From an uncultured Flavobacteriales bacterium (GTDB lineage: Bacteria; Bacteroidota; Bacteroidia; Flavobacteriales; Flavobacteriaceae), in contig CAJXRD010000015.1 of NCBI GenBank assembly GCA_913058295.1, positions 1-57,020 of the forward strand: a stretch of 57,020 nucleotides of DNA, in the 5' to 3' direction. Positions within the stretch are counted from its first letter, which is position 1. Each line of letters opens with the position of its first letter. The notes under the pieces are model-generated. The model saw only the letters and a list, made by a program, of their open reading frames with translations, was not told the origin of the DNA and did no database searches. This document shows positions 24,450-36,545 of the stretch, piece after piece. Made by a program: the position numbers and the translations under genes.

Positions 24450-26102
24450 TTAATTCAATAATTCTTTTGCGTGATTTAAAGCAGCAGCAGTAAGTGTTTT
24501 TCCACCTATCATTTCTGCTAATTCGTTAACCCGCTCCTCTTTATTTAATTTTTTTAATCTAGTTATTGTAATTTCATTAGTGTCTTCTTTGTATATTTTA
24601 ATATGATTATTACCAGATGCTGCTATTTGTGGTAAATGTGTAATGCAAAATATTTGCATGGACTGACTCATGTTTTTTAATATACCAGACATTTTATAAG
24701 CAACTTCTCCAGACAGGCCTGTGTCTATTTCATCGAAGATTAATGTTGGCAATGCTTTATATTCTGCCAAAACAGCTTTTATAGCAAGCATGATTCTACT
24801 TAATTCTCCACCTGAAGCAACTTTCTTTAAAGTGCCAAAAGCCAAACCTTTATTTGCAGTAAATAAAAGCTGTAGATTATCTATTCCATTTTTCCTGAAA
24901 TTATTTGAAGTCGTAATTTCAAACTTAAATTGTGCATTTGGCAAACCTAAATCTACTAATAAAGACTTTAGTTTTTTAATTAAAGTTGGAATTACTTTAA
25001 TTCTACTAGTATGTAACTTACTTGCAATTTCCGAAACTTCTATTTGCAAATTCTTTTGGTCTTTCTCTAAAGCTTCAATTTTACTGTCGAGGTGATGGGT
25101 AATATCAATCTTTGATTCTAACTGTTGTTGCAATAAAAGTAGATCTTCAACAGAATCTATGCTATGCTTTTGTTGTAATTTATAAAGCAATTGAAGTGTA
25201 TTATTAATTTCAAATAACTTAGTGGGATCTGCTTCAATAATATTTGCTTTATTTTCTAAGCCTTCAGAAACATCTTCAATCTCAATTATCACACTATTTA
25301 GTCTATTCCAAAACTCTTCAAAATCTGAAGATATATTTCGGAGATTAGCCAAAGTTAATCTCACTTCTTTTAATCTTTCGAAGGCGCCAATTTCTTCATT
25401 AGAAATTAGTTGATTAATCTTAGACAAAGATTCTTGTATTACTTCAGTATTAGAAAGCGTGTCGTAAGTTTCTTCTAATGCATTCTGATTTAGATTAGCC
25501 AAATTTGCTTCTACCAATTCGTTATACAAAAAGGTATTATAATCTAATTCTTTTGAGGCTGTTTCTTTCTTATAATGTAATTCGGTTAAGATTTCAGAAG
25601 TTTCATTAAACTCTTCCAATTTTTTAATATATGTTTTAAGCAAGGCTGTATTCCCTGCCAATACATCTATTACTTCTATTTGAAAGGTTTCAGAAAACAA
25701 GGATAATGTTTCGTTTTGACTGTGAATATCTGCTAAATGTGGCGCAATTGCCTGCAACTGTGACAGTGTTACTGGCGTATCGTTTACAAAAGCTCTTGAT
25801 TTGCCTGAAGGCAAAAGCTCTCTTCTTATTATAGTATGAAAATCAAAGTCCAAATTATTAGCCTTGAAGATGGATAAATGCAAATGTTCTTCTAGCCTAA
25901 ATTCTGCTTCAATAATACATTTTTTTGAAATATCCTGAACACTACTAAGATCTGCTCGCTTTCCTAACAATAAAGCCAATGCTCCTAATAAGATTGATTT
26001 CCCTGCTCCTGTTTCTCCAGTAATTATGGTTAATCCTGAATTAAATTGCACACTAATATCATCTATTAAGGCATAATTTTTTATGGAAAGGCTAGTAATC
26101 AC
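24450..26102 (-). CDS. recN: DNA repair protein RecN
   Basis: RecN is an SMC-like ATPase acting in recombinational repair of double-strand breaks. The 550 residues match the family. The N-terminal Walker A GETGAGKS is at 29-36, and the long coiled-coil arms span about 150-380. The C-terminal ABC part has SGGELSRIMLAIKA, IFDEIDTGLSG and FCITHLPQIAASG. It is preceded by DUF4835 with a 73-bp gap and probably belongs to the bamD-rpoZ-coaBC-DUF4835 operon. Weak TACTTTA-like boxes in the gap could allow separate expression. Confidence 0.96.
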   Translation of the reverse strand: MITSLSIKNYALIDDISVQFNSGLTIITGETGAGKSILLGALALLLGKRADLSSVQDISKKCIIEAEFRLEEHLHLSIFKANNLDFDFHTIIRRELLPSGKSRAFVNDTPVTLSQLQAIAPHLADIHSQNETLSLFSETFQIEVIDVLAGNTALLKTYIKKLEEFNETSEILTELHYKKETASKELDYNTFLYNELVEANLANLNQNALEETYDTLSNTEVIQESLSKINQLISNEEIGAFERLKEVRLTLANLRNISSDFEEFWNRLNSVIIEIEDVSEGLENKANIIEADPTKLFEINNTLQLLYKLQQKHSIDSVEDLLLLQQQLESKIDITHHLDSKIEALEKDQKNLQIEVSEIASKLHTSRIKVIPTLIKKLKSLLVDLGLPNAQFKFEITTSNNFRKNGIDNLQLLFTANKGLAFGTLKKVASGGELSRIMLAIKAVLAEYKALPTLIFDEIDTGLSGEVAYKMSGILKNMSQSMQIFCITHLPQIAASGNNHIKIYKEDTNEITITRLKKLNKEERVNELAEMIGGKTLTAAALNHAKELLN

Positions 26103-26175
26103 AGAAACAATTATTAAAGTATTCTAAGCTTCTAAAGTAAGGGAGTTTTATATTTTTTACAAAAAAATAAAAGAA

Positions 26176-27066
26176 TTAATATTTAATCTTACTCCAGTTC
26201 TCTCTTTTAGTTGGTGCCATTCTATTTAGATTATTAACAAGCTCTGTAATATCTACGCTAGGCCCTCCACTAAATATACTTTGAATTTCATCTGACTTGG
26301 CATCGAAAAAAGTCCGTAATAAATAAGAGTTTGGTCTACGGTCATTGATTCCCTTTAAAATAGAAATTGATTTAATAATATTCTCTTTTGCATCTTTTTG
26401 AGATTTTACCATTGCATCCATTCCATACATATGATACTCATACATTGCTGTATGAAACTCTTTATAAACTTGAGAAATTAAAGCATCATTATATCGAAAT
26501 CTTGATTGAGTTCCATCAGATGACTTCCATCCCTGAGAACCACTAGAAGCGGCGTTATTAACAATTTGTTTTGCTATATCAAAATATTCTCTTCCTCCAT
26601 CTAAAGTAAAAGTACTTGCATCTAACCCAAGTATAGTATACACATGAAATGCAATCACCGATGTTAAATTAGAGCCAAACGAATTGATATTAAAGGTTAA
26701 GGATTCAAACTCAAAATATGTGAAATTAAATTGCTTATCATTATAATTATAAATTGGAGTAGAATAAGAAGAACGATAAACTGGCCTTGATGCTTGTATT
26801 TGTATCGTTGCTTGAAAAACATTTGCCTCAAAATTTGTTATAATTATGGACATGTTACAATCGATTTTTTCTTGGTTTTTAAAATCTTTATCCGTCCATT
26901 TTGTAGTATTAATAAACTCAACTAATTGAGTTTCTAATGTTCTAAAAACTTGCAAATTTGGTTGCCCTGTTTGGTCTGCATTAATAGAAACCGAAGAATT
27001 AATTTCTTGTGCTGTACTTGAAATTGTTGCAATTAATAACGAAATTAAAAATAAAAATCTAGGCAT
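26176..27066 (-). CDS. exported DUF4835 protein, T9SS-associated (PorD-like)
   Basis: A 296-residue protein with signal peptide MPRFLFLISLLIATISSTAQ and a periplasmic or outer-membrane-associated domain. It includes NFEANVFQATIQIQASRPVY and FNFTYFEFESLTFN. I recognise the family as DUF4835. I recall it being named PorD in T9SS contexts, but that name is from memory and not shown here. Its start overlaps the end of coaBC by 8 bp, so it is translationally coupled to that gene. Three T9SS cargo genes lie elsewhere in the window. Confidence 0.82.
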   Translation of the reverse strand: MPRFLFLISLLIATISSTAQEINSSVSINADQTGQPNLQVFRTLETQLVEFINTTKWTDKDFKNQEKIDCNMSIIITNFEANVFQATIQIQASRPVYRSSYSTPIYNYNDKQFNFTYFEFESLTFNINSFGSNLTSVIAFHVYTILGLDASTFTLDGGREYFDIAKQIVNNAASSGSQGWKSSDGTQSRFRYNDALISQVYKEFHTAMYEYHMYGMDAMVKSQKDAKENIIKSISILKGINDRRPNSYLLRTFFDAKSDEIQSIFSGGPSVDITELVNNLNRMAPTKRENWSKIKY

Positions 27067-28270
27067 AAATTTGTTTTATAATATGTTGTAAAATATCGAT
27101 TGCTACTTCCCTCTTGGGTTTAACTTCAAAAGGATATATTTTATTGTCTTTAGAAATTAAAGTCACTTTGTTGGTATTGGTTTTAAAGCCTGCCCCTTTA
27201 TCATTTAGCGAATTTAATACAATTAAATCTAAATTCTTTTTTTTCAGTTTTGTTTTTGCATTTTCTAATTCGTTTTCTGTTTCTAATGCAAATCCAACTA
27301 AAAATTTATCCTTTTTAATCTCGCCTAATGAAGCTAAAATATCTTTTGTTTTTTCAAACTCAATTATTAGAGTATCTTCTTTCTTTTTAATTTTTTGCAA
27401 TGCTTTTTCTTTTGGACTAAAATCTGCAACAGCAGCACTAAGAATAGCAATATCACATTCGCCAAAATAATTATGAGTTTCTGTATACATCTCTTTAGCC
27501 GAAGTAACATTAATGACTTTTACAAAACTATTAGTGATGGTTAAATTAACTGGTCCAGAAACAAGTGTTACTTGAGCACCAAGACTAGCTGCCTCTTCGG
27601 CTATAGCATAGCCCATTTTTCCGCTTGAATGATTCCCGACAAAACGAACGGGATCTATAGCTTCAAACGTTGGACCCGCAGTAATCAAAATTTTCTTTCC
27701 CTTTAAAGGGAGTTTATCCAATATATCATTTTCAAGAAATGAGATAATTGCTTCAGGTTCTGCCATTCTACCTGGGCCAACTAATCCACTTGCCAATTCT
27801 CCATCTACCGCTGGTATCTGAATATTTCCAAAGTTTTCTAGTTTTTCGAAAGAATGCAATGTTGTTGGATGCTTGTACATATCTAAATCCATTGCCGGAG
27901 CGTAATAGACAGGACATTTTGCAGAAAGGTATACAGCAAGAAGTAAATTATCACAAGTACCATTTGCCATTTTAGACATGGTGTTTGCTGTAGCAGGAGC
28001 AATGATAATTAAATTTGCCCAAAGGGCTAAATCTACATGATTATTCCATTGGGCATTATCATCATCTTCCTTGGTGAAAGAGGAATATACTTCGTTTTTA
28101 GATAAAGTAGAAAGGGTTAAAGGTGTTACAAATTCCTTTGCTGAAGGAGTCATAACAACTTTAACATTAGCTCCATTTTTTATTAGAAGCCTTACTAAAA
28201 ATGCAGATTTATAAGCAGCAATACCCGCAGTGACGCCAAGTAATATATTTTTACCGCTTAAAACTGACAT
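27059..28270 (-). CDS. coaBC: CoaBC: phosphopantothenoylcysteine synthetase/decarboxylase
   Basis: This bifunctional enzyme joins cysteine to phosphopantothenate and decarboxylates the product to phosphopantetheine. The 403 residues split into an FMN-dependent CoaC half (about 1-185) and a CoaB half (about 190-403). CoaC has VTAGIAAYKSAFLVRLL, HVDLALWA with the catalytic His, and the GTCDNLL active-site Cys region. CoaB has ILITAGPTFEAIDPVRFVGNHSSGKMG, AILSAAVADF and the lysine-rich ligase region. It follows rpoZ by 2 nt and overlaps DUF4835. Confidence 0.96.
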   Translation of the reverse strand: MSVLSGKNILLGVTAGIAAYKSAFLVRLLIKNGANVKVVMTPSAKEFVTPLTLSTLSKNEVYSSFTKEDDDNAQWNNHVDLALWANLIIIAPATANTMSKMANGTCDNLLLAVYLSAKCPVYYAPAMDLDMYKHPTTLHSFEKLENFGNIQIPAVDGELASGLVGPGRMAEPEAIISFLENDILDKLPLKGKKILITAGPTFEAIDPVRFVGNHSSGKMGYAIAEEAASLGAQVTLVSGPVNLTITNSFVKVINVTSAKEMYTETHNYFGECDIAILSAAVADFSPKEKALQKIKKKEDTLIIEFEKTKDILASLGEIKKDKFLVGFALETENELENAKTKLKKKNLDLIVLNSLNDKGAGFKTNTNKVTLISKDNKIYPFEVKPKREVAIDILQHIIKQIYA

Positions 28271-28272
28271 TC

Positions 28273-28608
28273 TTATTTTTCTATATCTTGGTCTAGTGTA
28301 TTTCTATGGTAGATTTTATCGTCTAACCATTCTTGAACAGCAATTGCATGTGGTTTTGGTAGTCTTTCATAAAATTTTGAAACTTCAATTTGCTCTTTGT
28401 TTTCAAATATTTCTTCTAAACTATCATTATAAGTAGCAAACTCATCTAATTTTTCAAGTAGTTCTTTTTTAATATCTCCATTGATTTGAATCGCTCTTTT
28501 TGAGATAATAGAAATTGCCTCATAGATATTATTAGTTGGAGCATCCACTAAATTTTTATCTATTGTAGTTGTGTTTGTTGGGGCTTCAGTACTCTTTAAA
28601 TCTTTCAT
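28273..28608 (-). CDS. rpoZ: DNA-directed RNA polymerase omega subunit
   Basis: A 111-residue protein matching the Bacteroidota form of RNA polymerase omega: YEAISIISKRAIQINGDIKKELLEKLDEFA, then PKPHAIAVQEWLDDKIYHRN. Omega stabilises the beta' subunit. A Thr/Asn-rich N-terminal tail of about 25 residues precedes the fold. It lies 10 nt after bamD and 2 nt before coaBC, consistent with the usual flavobacterial gene order. Confidence 0.88.
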   Translation of the reverse strand: MKDLKSTEAPTNTTTIDKNLVDAPTNNIYEAISIISKRAIQINGDIKKELLEKLDEFATYNDSLEEIFENKEQIEVSKFYERLPKPHAIAVQEWLDDKIYHRNTLDQDIEK

Positions 28609-28618
28609 ATTCTTTTTA

Positions 28619-29446
28619 TTAACTTGACTTTTCGGTAGAAGTTAGTCTACTCTCTATATCTTCTTTTATTTCGTTTGCATCTGACATTAAATCACTATCG
28701 GAATAATACTTTACAAAATCATCATAGTATTCTAATGTAATTAATAGACGGTCATTTACTTTTTCAGGAACACTATTGTTTGCTAGTTCGTATTCAGCTT
28801 CCATCTTTCCAAAGAAAGCATCTTTTCTAAATACAGAACCTGGAAAATCACTTATAAAGTTATCAAAGGCTTCAATAGCATTGCTATAAGAACCTAGTGC
28901 TTCTCCTGTTTTTAAATATTGTTTCGCAATCTCAATTGCTTTTATTTCTAATTTATAGCGCAATTCAGCAACTTTTTCATTTGCTTCTAAACGGAATTCA
29001 GAATCTGGATAGGTATCTATAAAAACCTGTAATTTTTCCAATCCTGTATAGGTGTCTTTTTGATCTAAGGAATATCGAGGTGATAATTCATAATAACTAA
29101 GCGCAGATCTATAAGAAGCTAATTCTACACTATCACTTTTTGGATAGGAATTTGCAAATCGCTCAAATTGATAACCTGCAAGATAAAAATCTTCCAAATT
29201 GTAAAATGTATTTGCATACATATACATCAATTTTTCAGCTTGAGGTTTCCCTCTATAAACTGGGACAATTTGCTCCATCAGCTTTAAAGCTTTCTTATAT
29301 TTTCCTTGAACATAAAGAGATTCTGCATAAGCATACTTCTCCCCAGCATTAGGGTTTTTTAATACTTTTTGATACTCCCCACAGGAAGAAAAAAGAAGGA
29401 CTGTAAATAATAGTAGTAAACTCGCTCTCATAAATTTAAAAAACAT
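28619..29446 (-). CDS. bamD: outer membrane assembly lipoprotein BamD
   Basis: BamD is the lipoprotein of the BAM complex that helps insert beta-barrel proteins into the outer membrane. It has a lipoprotein signal ending in FTVLLFSSCGEYQ and TPR repeats over about 35-260 (YAYAESLYVQGKYKKALKLMEQIV; LAGYQFERFANSYPKSD). The frame opens at 29479, but that ATG is upstream of the -7 box at 29451-29458. I take the ATG at 29446, 4 nt after the box, giving 275 residues; the ATG at 29431 (MRASLLLL) is the alternative. It is the first gene of an operon with rpoZ, coaBC, DUF4835 and recN. Confidence 0.9.
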   Translation of the reverse strand: MFFKFMRASLLLLFTVLLFSSCGEYQKVLKNPNAGEKYAYAESLYVQGKYKKALKLMEQIVPVYRGKPQAEKLMYMYANTFYNLEDFYLAGYQFERFANSYPKSDSVELASYRSALSYYELSPRYSLDQKDTYTGLEKLQVFIDTYPDSEFRLEANEKVAELRYKLEIKAIEIAKQYLKTGEALGSYSNAIEAFDNFISDFPGSVFRKDAFFGKMEAEYELANNSVPEKVNDRLLITLEYYDDFVKYYSDSDLMSDANEIKEDIESRLTSTEKSS

Positions 29447-29450
29447 CGTG

Positions 29451-29458
29451 CAAAAGTA
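29451..29458 (-). promoter_or_regulatory. -7 promoter box of bamD operon
   Basis: The reverse strand reads TACTTTTG, an exact TAnnTTTG match, ending 4 nt before the ATG at 29446. Confidence 0.7.
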
Positions 29459-29529
29459 ATCAATTATACCTGATAACAAAAACTTATTATTAAGCTAAAA
29501 TATTGCTACTTCCGTTATAAATATTAGGT

Positions 29530-29560
29530 TTTTGAAATATTTAACTTAGTTATTTCAAAA
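29530..29560 (-). terminator. hairpin after dapA
   Basis: A perfect 10-bp stem TTTTGAAATA/TATTTCAAAA with an 11-nt loop lies just after the dapA stop and before the bamD promoter. It lacks a strong T run, so termination efficiency is uncertain. Confidence 0.45.
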
Positions 29561-29565
29561 GCTAT

Positions 29566-30441
29566 TTAAAATTCTTCAATAAAGGCATCTATTTTTGACT
29601 GTAAATTATCGCTAATACCTACTAAAGGCAAACGAACATAGTCCTCACATATTCCTAACTTTTTGAATACTGATTTTATTCCTGCGGGGTTTCCCTCTTC
29701 AAAAATATAATCTATTGCAGGAGCAATTTTATAATGTAGTTTATAAGCTTCTTCTGCTTTTTTATTTAGTCCTAGGGAAACCATTTTAGAAAATTCTTTT
29801 GGGAAGCCCTCTCCTATTACCGATATAACACCTGCTCCTCCTGCTAAAACCATTGGGAGTGTTATCATATCATCTCCAGAGATTACTAGAAAATCTTTAG
29901 GACATGCATTAATAAGTTTCATCGCCTGAACAATATCTCCAGCAGCTTCTTTTATTGCAACAATGTTTTTAAAATCATTAGCCAAACGCATCACTGTATT
30001 AACTTCCATATTTGAAGCTGTTCTTCCAGGTACGTTATACACAATTATTGGCTTTGGAGATTCTTTAGCTATTGCAGCAAAATGTTGATATATCCCTTCT
30101 TGTGTTGGTTTGTTATAATATGGAGAAACCGATAAAATCGCTGCAAAATCTTTAAGATTTGTAGATTTTATTTCTTCGATAACCCCTGCAGTATTATTTC
30201 CTCCAATACCTAAGACTAAAGGTAATCTTCCATTATTAGCATCAACAATAGTCTGAATTACTAACAGTTTTTCTTCCTTAGAAAGTGTTGCGCTTTCGGC
30301 AGTTGTACCTAAAACAACCAAATAGTTTATTCCATTTTCTATATTGTAATTAACCACATTCTTCAATCCTTCTAAATCTATTGAATAATCTTCATTAAAT
30401 GGTGTAATCAAAGCTACTCCTGTACCTATAAACTCTTTCAT
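29566..30441 (-). CDS. dapA: 4-hydroxy-tetrahydrodipicolinate synthase
   Basis: DapA condenses pyruvate and aspartate semialdehyde at the entry to the lysine/diaminopimelate branch, supplying peptidoglycan. The 291 residues form a TIM barrel. Seen are [41 protein letters not shown] with the catalytic Tyr, the Schiff-base Lys in VAIKEAAGD, and ISGDD. It overlaps the DUF6913 gene by 4 bp and is probably co-transcribed with it. The later enzyme DapF is also in the window, in another operon. Confidence 0.96.
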   Translation of the reverse strand: MKEFIGTGVALITPFNEDYSIDLEGLKNVVNYNIENGINYLVVLGTTAESATLSKEEKLLVIQTIVDANNGRLPLVLGIGGNNTAGVIEEIKSTNLKDFAAILSVSPYYNKPTQEGIYQHFAAIAKESPKPIIVYNVPGRTASNMEVNTVMRLANDFKNIVAIKEAAGDIVQAMKLINACPKDFLVISGDDMITLPMVLAGGAGVISVIGEGFPKEFSKMVSLGLNKKAEEAYKLHYKIAPAIDYIFEEGNPAGIKSVFKKLGICEDYVRLPLVGISDNLQSKIDAFIEEF

Positions 30442-30953
30442 ATTTTATTTAAAACCTTTAAATATTTTATTAACTCATTACCAAATCGATCTACTTGTAA
30501 GGGATCTTCCTTTATTATTAAATCAAAAAGACGTTTATCTATTTCAGAAAACCCAACTTTAAATTTTGCATTACTGCTAGAAACCATAACATCTAAATAA
30601 TCATTTTTAGAATTATAATACCCAACCAAAACATCAAATTTCATTTCTAAAAATTCTTTTGCACTTTGGTTATGAATTTCTCCTTTCCAGGTAAAGTGTT
30701 TGTTATTTATTTGATTTTGCAATAAGGATGGCAACTTCTTCTTTACTTGCATAAACGTAAATATTTTTACATCCTTACGTTGCAAACCCATTTTTTCTGA
30801 AATGGAATACAATTTTTCAAAATCATTAAACAACTCTTCATCTACTAAAAATCCCAAAGTTTTAACAGCATCATTTAACTTAGATATATCTCTATCATTA
30901 AGATTTTTATCTGTTAATTTTCTTAGAAACCGTTGTTGTATTTTTTTTAGCAT
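30438..30953 (-). CDS. DUF6913 family protein
   Basis: A 171-residue basic cytoplasmic protein with a Lys/Arg-rich N terminus. It has the pattern [13 protein letters not shown] then [30 protein letters not shown], which I associate with the flavobacterial family DUF6913. Function is unknown. It ends overlapping dapA by 4 bp, so the two share an mRNA. The exact -7 box TATTTTTG lies 19 nt before its ATG (30973-30980). Confidence 0.72.
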   Translation of the reverse strand: MLKKIQQRFLRKLTDKNLNDRDISKLNDAVKTLGFLVDEELFNDFEKLYSISEKMGLQRKDVKIFTFMQVKKKLPSLLQNQINNKHFTWKGEIHNQSAKEFLEMKFDVLVGYYNSKNDYLDVMVSSSNAKFKVGFSEIDKRLFDLIIKEDPLQVDRFGNELIKYLKVLNKI

Positions 30954-30972
30954 TGAAAATAACTATTCTTAG

Positions 30973-30980
30973 CAAAAATA
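30973..30980 (-). promoter_or_regulatory. -7 promoter box of DUF6913-dapA operon
   Basis: The reverse strand reads TATTTTTG, an exact TAnnTTTG match, 19 nt before the DUF6913 ATG. Confidence 0.6.
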
Positions 30981-31007
30981 TAATTTTTGAAATCAATTAC
31001 TCCTAAA

Positions 31008-33107
<2,100 letters not shown>

Positions 33108-33112
33108 TTAAA

Positions 33113-35719
33113 TTATTCCTTTATAAACCTTTTAGTAATAGCCAATCCGTTTGAAATAAATTTTACAAAATAAATTCCTGTCGAAAATTGAGAAACATCA
33201 ATACTATGCTTGTTATTTAATTTTTCTCCTTTATAAACTAAAATACCAGTAGAGGAATAAACTAAAAATTCATCATAGCTACCCTTTAATATTTCTATAT
33301 TCAATAAAGAATTAGTTGGATTTGGATATAGACTAATATTCGCTTCTGCATTTTCAGTAAACGCTTTAATCACTGGAGCTTTATTAATAGTAACAATAGA
33401 TGCCATTGCATTGTCTCCAGTAATAATTACTTGATCAAACCAAATATTATCATTATTCGCACTTGCATCACATCTAATTCTAAATTTATTACTAGCATTA
33501 AAACTATAGTCCCCAGAACTTAAAGATATACTCTCATTTAGATAGGTGCCATTAGAGAAATCTGTACCACTTACATATTGTCCAATTACTTGATAAGACG
33601 ATCCATTATAAAATTCTACAAAAAAGTCTTCACCAGTTTCCATACTATTTGGATATACATGGAACTCAATATCTATTTGAGTATTTCCAGATAAATCTAA
33701 TACAGGTGATACTGCATTTGAAGTAGAAGAATTATCTCTTAATTTAATTGAATAAGTACCTTCATACGAGTTTGCAGATGCCTGTCTTGCACAATCATTT
33801 CCACCATCAGTCCAACCTTGCAAACCACTTTCAAAATAATAAGCTGCAATTTCACCAGGATTACCTGTACCTCCTCCTTCTAAAGTTGTAAAAGAAGTAT
33901 TTACTGATCCAGAATCATTTCCTGCTGCATCTTCTGCATTAACAGAAGCATTATAAGATGTTAATTCTGTAAGTCCCGTAACATTATAAGATGTTGTAGT
34001 AGAAGTACCAACCACATTGCCAGCTATAGAAACATTATAATGATCTACCCCTACATTGTCTGTAGATGCATTCCAAGTTAGTGTTGCATCACTTGACGTA
34101 ATATTACTAGCTACTAAGTTAGTTGGGTTAGAAGGTGCTTCGGTATCTGCAGGTCCAGCTTGAACTTGAAACGCTCCCACAACTCCTTTTCTTCCACTCT
34201 TATAATATTCATCAATAAACCAAAATGTAGAATCATCTGATGGATCCACATCTATTTTACTATAATCTCCATAACGAGTTCCTGGTATTTTACCAGTCCC
34301 TGCAGCTATGGTTCCTTCCATTAAAGTCATAGTACCTAATGGGTCTGAACTAGTTCTTCCTGTAAAATAAGAACCTATATAAACCGTACTAGATGTATTA
34401 GGCCCAGACATAGAAGTATAACCTAAACCAATATTACCTTGTCCATCCATAGCCAAACTTGCATTCCAGGCATGTCTTCCGTCTGGTGCCGTATAGGTTC
34501 CTTCTTGGTATAAGGACCAAGGTTGATTATCTCCATTTTGACGGAATTCAATCCAACGAACACCAGCTCTTTTTCCTGTAGAAGCATCTGTATCCACAAC
34601 AAAATTAAATACTGCTGAATTATGAGATCCAAATTTTCTGAATTGAGCTTGATTCATAATGGTTGCCTGTAAAGCATCTACTTTTACTTTTCTTCCATTT
34701 CCAGGTTGTACTAAATTTGAAAAACTACCATTATCGAAAACACTAATAAATGGAGTTGTTGCTATTTGTTGTGCTCCAGATATCGTAGAGTTTGCAGCAT
34801 TGGCCCAATCTACATCGATTGTCCAAAGTTTTATATGATCTGAAGATACTCCACTCCATGCATCATCTTGCATATACACAACAGTAGCTCCTCCTGTAGC
34901 AGGTAAATTATCATCTGTTACATTTAATACCTGTGGACTAAAAAACCCACTAGTTGTTATTCCTGGTAGATTAAATCCTAAAATTTGTGCATTTGAATCT
35001 CCATTTAGCATAGCAGAACGTTCCAATGCCCAAACTTTATTTGAACCACTTGTGTTTTCAGTTAAATAATAACCATCACTCCAAACCGATAGTTTTTGAT
35101 AATCTTGTATTGCTGATATAGTATAAACATACCAACCAGAAGTTAAAGGGTTTGGCCCATCTGATACAGCAATTTGAGCACCACTTCCTAAAAAGGAAAG
35201 CACCCATCTGTCTGCTGCATTATCATAAGACACTGTTAAGTCACAACACCCTCCAGATGGAAAAATTGCTGGGTTAGGAGCAGTTTGTCCTTGTAATTGA
35301 TTACCAGATTTATCGTAAATGGCAAACCCAGTATTATAAACTACCATTACATGATTAGGTCCTATTGCTAAAGAAGGATCTGTAGGCTGTGAACCTGACG
35401 AATAAGCATCAAATACAACACTTGGTGAAGAAGCACGTACAGATTGCTCCATTTCATTTCTGTTTCTCACAAAATAATCGTCTTGGGTTTGTGGATCCTG
35501 TCCTTCTGCAATTAGATTTGCAATTGACCTTTTGTCTTTTGCTTCTTTTACTGTAGTATCTGGCGGCAATAAATCGCTAGGTCTTGAAGACATAGATGAC
35601 ACATACTCAACATATGTGATTTTACCAGTGTAGCTAGCTTTTGTTTTTTCATTTTTTTGAGCAAATCCAGAAAATGTAAATAGGATTAATACTCCTAATA
35701 ATAGATGGTTTTTTTTCAT
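33113..35719 (-). CDS. T9SS-sorted protein with fibronectin type III domain
   Basis: An 868-residue secreted protein. The signal peptide is MKKNHLLLGVLILFTFSGFAQ. A large N-terminal region (about 90-515) with propeller-like repeats includes DPSLAIGPNHVMVVYNTGFAIYDK. A fibronectin type III domain (about 521-612) with NLVASNITSSDATLTWNAS follows, then a beta-sandwich region (about 620-770), and last the type A T9SS sorting domain (ISLYPNPTNS to the terminal FIKE). It is expected at the cell surface or released; its binding partner is unknown. The GTAGG dyad lies 53-68 bp before its start, the same distance class as for the lipoprotein gene. Confidence 0.88.
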   Translation of the reverse strand: MKKNHLLLGVLILFTFSGFAQKNEKTKASYTGKITYVEYVSSMSSRPSDLLPPDTTVKEAKDKRSIANLIAEGQDPQTQDDYFVRNRNEMEQSVRASSPSVVFDAYSSGSQPTDPSLAIGPNHVMVVYNTGFAIYDKSGNQLQGQTAPNPAIFPSGGCCDLTVSYDNAADRWVLSFLGSGAQIAVSDGPNPLTSGWYVYTISAIQDYQKLSVWSDGYYLTENTSGSNKVWALERSAMLNGDSNAQILGFNLPGITTSGFFSPQVLNVTDDNLPATGGATVVYMQDDAWSGVSSDHIKLWTIDVDWANAANSTISGAQQIATTPFISVFDNGSFSNLVQPGNGRKVKVDALQATIMNQAQFRKFGSHNSAVFNFVVDTDASTGKRAGVRWIEFRQNGDNQPWSLYQEGTYTAPDGRHAWNASLAMDGQGNIGLGYTSMSGPNTSSTVYIGSYFTGRTSSDPLGTMTLMEGTIAAGTGKIPGTRYGDYSKIDVDPSDDSTFWFIDEYYKSGRKGVVGAFQVQAGPADTEAPSNPTNLVASNITSSDATLTWNASTDNVGVDHYNVSIAGNVVGTSTTTSYNVTGLTELTSYNASVNAEDAAGNDSGSVNTSFTTLEGGGTGNPGEIAAYYFESGLQGWTDGGNDCARQASANSYEGTYSIKLRDNSSTSNAVSPVLDLSGNTQIDIEFHVYPNSMETGEDFFVEFYNGSSYQVIGQYVSGTDFSNGTYLNESISLSSGDYSFNASNKFRIRCDASANNDNIWFDQVIITGDNAMASIVTINKAPVIKAFTENAEANISLYPNPTNSLLNIEILKGSYDEFLVYSSTGILVYKGEKLNNKHSIDVSQFSTGIYFVKFISNGLAITKRFIKE

Positions 35720-35771
35720 TTTAAAAAGATTAGTTAGTAATAATCAACAAAGTACGCAAATAAATGTGTGA

Positions 35772-35787
35772 GTAAGTTTTTTCCTAC
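35772..35787 (-). promoter_or_regulatory. GTAGG dyad upstream of FN3-T9SS gene
   Basis: The gene strand reads GTAGG-AAAAAA-CTTAC, 53-68 bp upstream of the start codon. It has the same spacing and A-rich spacer as the copy at 3368-3383. Confidence 0.5.
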
Positions 35788-35805
35788 TTTTATTCGTTGA
35801 AATAC

Positions 35806-35835
35806 AAAAAGGGCTTCAATATAGAAACCCCTTTT
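35806..35835 (-). terminator. intrinsic terminator of aquaporin gene
   Basis: On the reverse strand a 12-bp stem with two wobble pairs and a TATATT loop is followed by five T, 8 bp after the aquaporin stop. Confidence 0.75.
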
Positions 35836-35843
35836 AATTAGTA

Positions 35844-36545
35844 TTAATCGTCAATAAAAACGTTCCTAACCAAGGCAGCTACCACAGCTCCGGCTATAGG
35901 AGCAACAATAAATAGCCAAAGTTGGCTCAATGCCATTCCTCCAGCAAATAATGCAGGGCCTAAACTACGAGCAGGATTAACAGAAGTTCCAGTAATAGGA
36001 ATTACAACCATATGAATTAAAACTAAGGAAAGACCAATTGCAAGTCCAGCCATTTGAGGAGAAGCTGCTTTTGCAGTGGTACCAAAAATGACCATTAAGA
36101 ATAAGAAAGTGAATACAAATTCTGCAGTTAAAGCAGCTGTCATATCGTAAGCTCCCCCATATCCAGTACCCCAACCATTAGATCCTAATGCCCATTCTCC
36201 CATAGAGAATCCAGCAGAACCAGTGGCTAACATATAAAGAACTCCTGAAGCAGCAATCGCTCCAATACATTGTGAAATTACATAACCCACAGTATCTTTC
36301 ATTGATAATTTACCAGCTACTAACATTCCTATGGAAATCGCAGGGTTGATATGACATCCCGAAATTGGACCAATGGTATAGGCCATTACAACTACAGTTA
36401 AACCAAAGGCGAGAGAAATTCCTAACACTCCTATTCCAACAGGTCCTGAAGCTGTAACTCCGGCTATAACAGCCGCGCCACAACCAAATAAAACTAAAGC
36501 AAAAGTCCCTAAGGCTTCTGCAAAATACTTTTTTGATGCACTCAT
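35844..36545 (-). CDS. aqpZ: aquaporin Z-like channel
   Basis: A 233-residue inner-membrane MIP-family channel, predicted to pass water. Six hydrophobic helices are visible, with both NPA boxes: SGCHINPAISIGM in the first half and TSVNPARSLGPALFAGG in the second. Arg after the second NPA is the selectivity-filter Arg, and FALVLFGCGAAV starts helix 1. The length and the TSVNPARSLGP context fit AqpZ rather than the glycerol facilitator, though substrate choice is inferred. A near-consensus TATATTTA box lies upstream. The gene is monocistronic. Confidence 0.93.
   Translation of the reverse strand: MSASKKYFAEALGTFALVLFGCGAAVIAGVTASGPVGIGVLGISLAFGLTVVVMAYTIGPISGCHINPAISIGMLVAGKLSMKDTVGYVISQCIGAIAASGVLYMLATGSAGFSMGEWALGSNGWGTGYGGAYDMTAALTAEFVFTFLFLMVIFGTTAKAASPQMAGLAIGLSLVLIHMVVIPITGTSVNPARSLGPALFAGGMALSQLWLFIVAPIAGAVVAALVRNVFIDD

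Noticed and set aside
24721-25095. 124-codon open frame on the + strand opposite recN
   Set aside because: Antisense to conserved recN codons, with a Ser/Phe-rich composition typical of shadow frames.
27114-27470. 118-codon open frame on the + strand opposite coaBC
   Set aside because: It lies entirely antisense to a well-conserved gene, encodes a Phe/Ser-rich sequence with no family features, and has no promoter box; it is a shadow frame.
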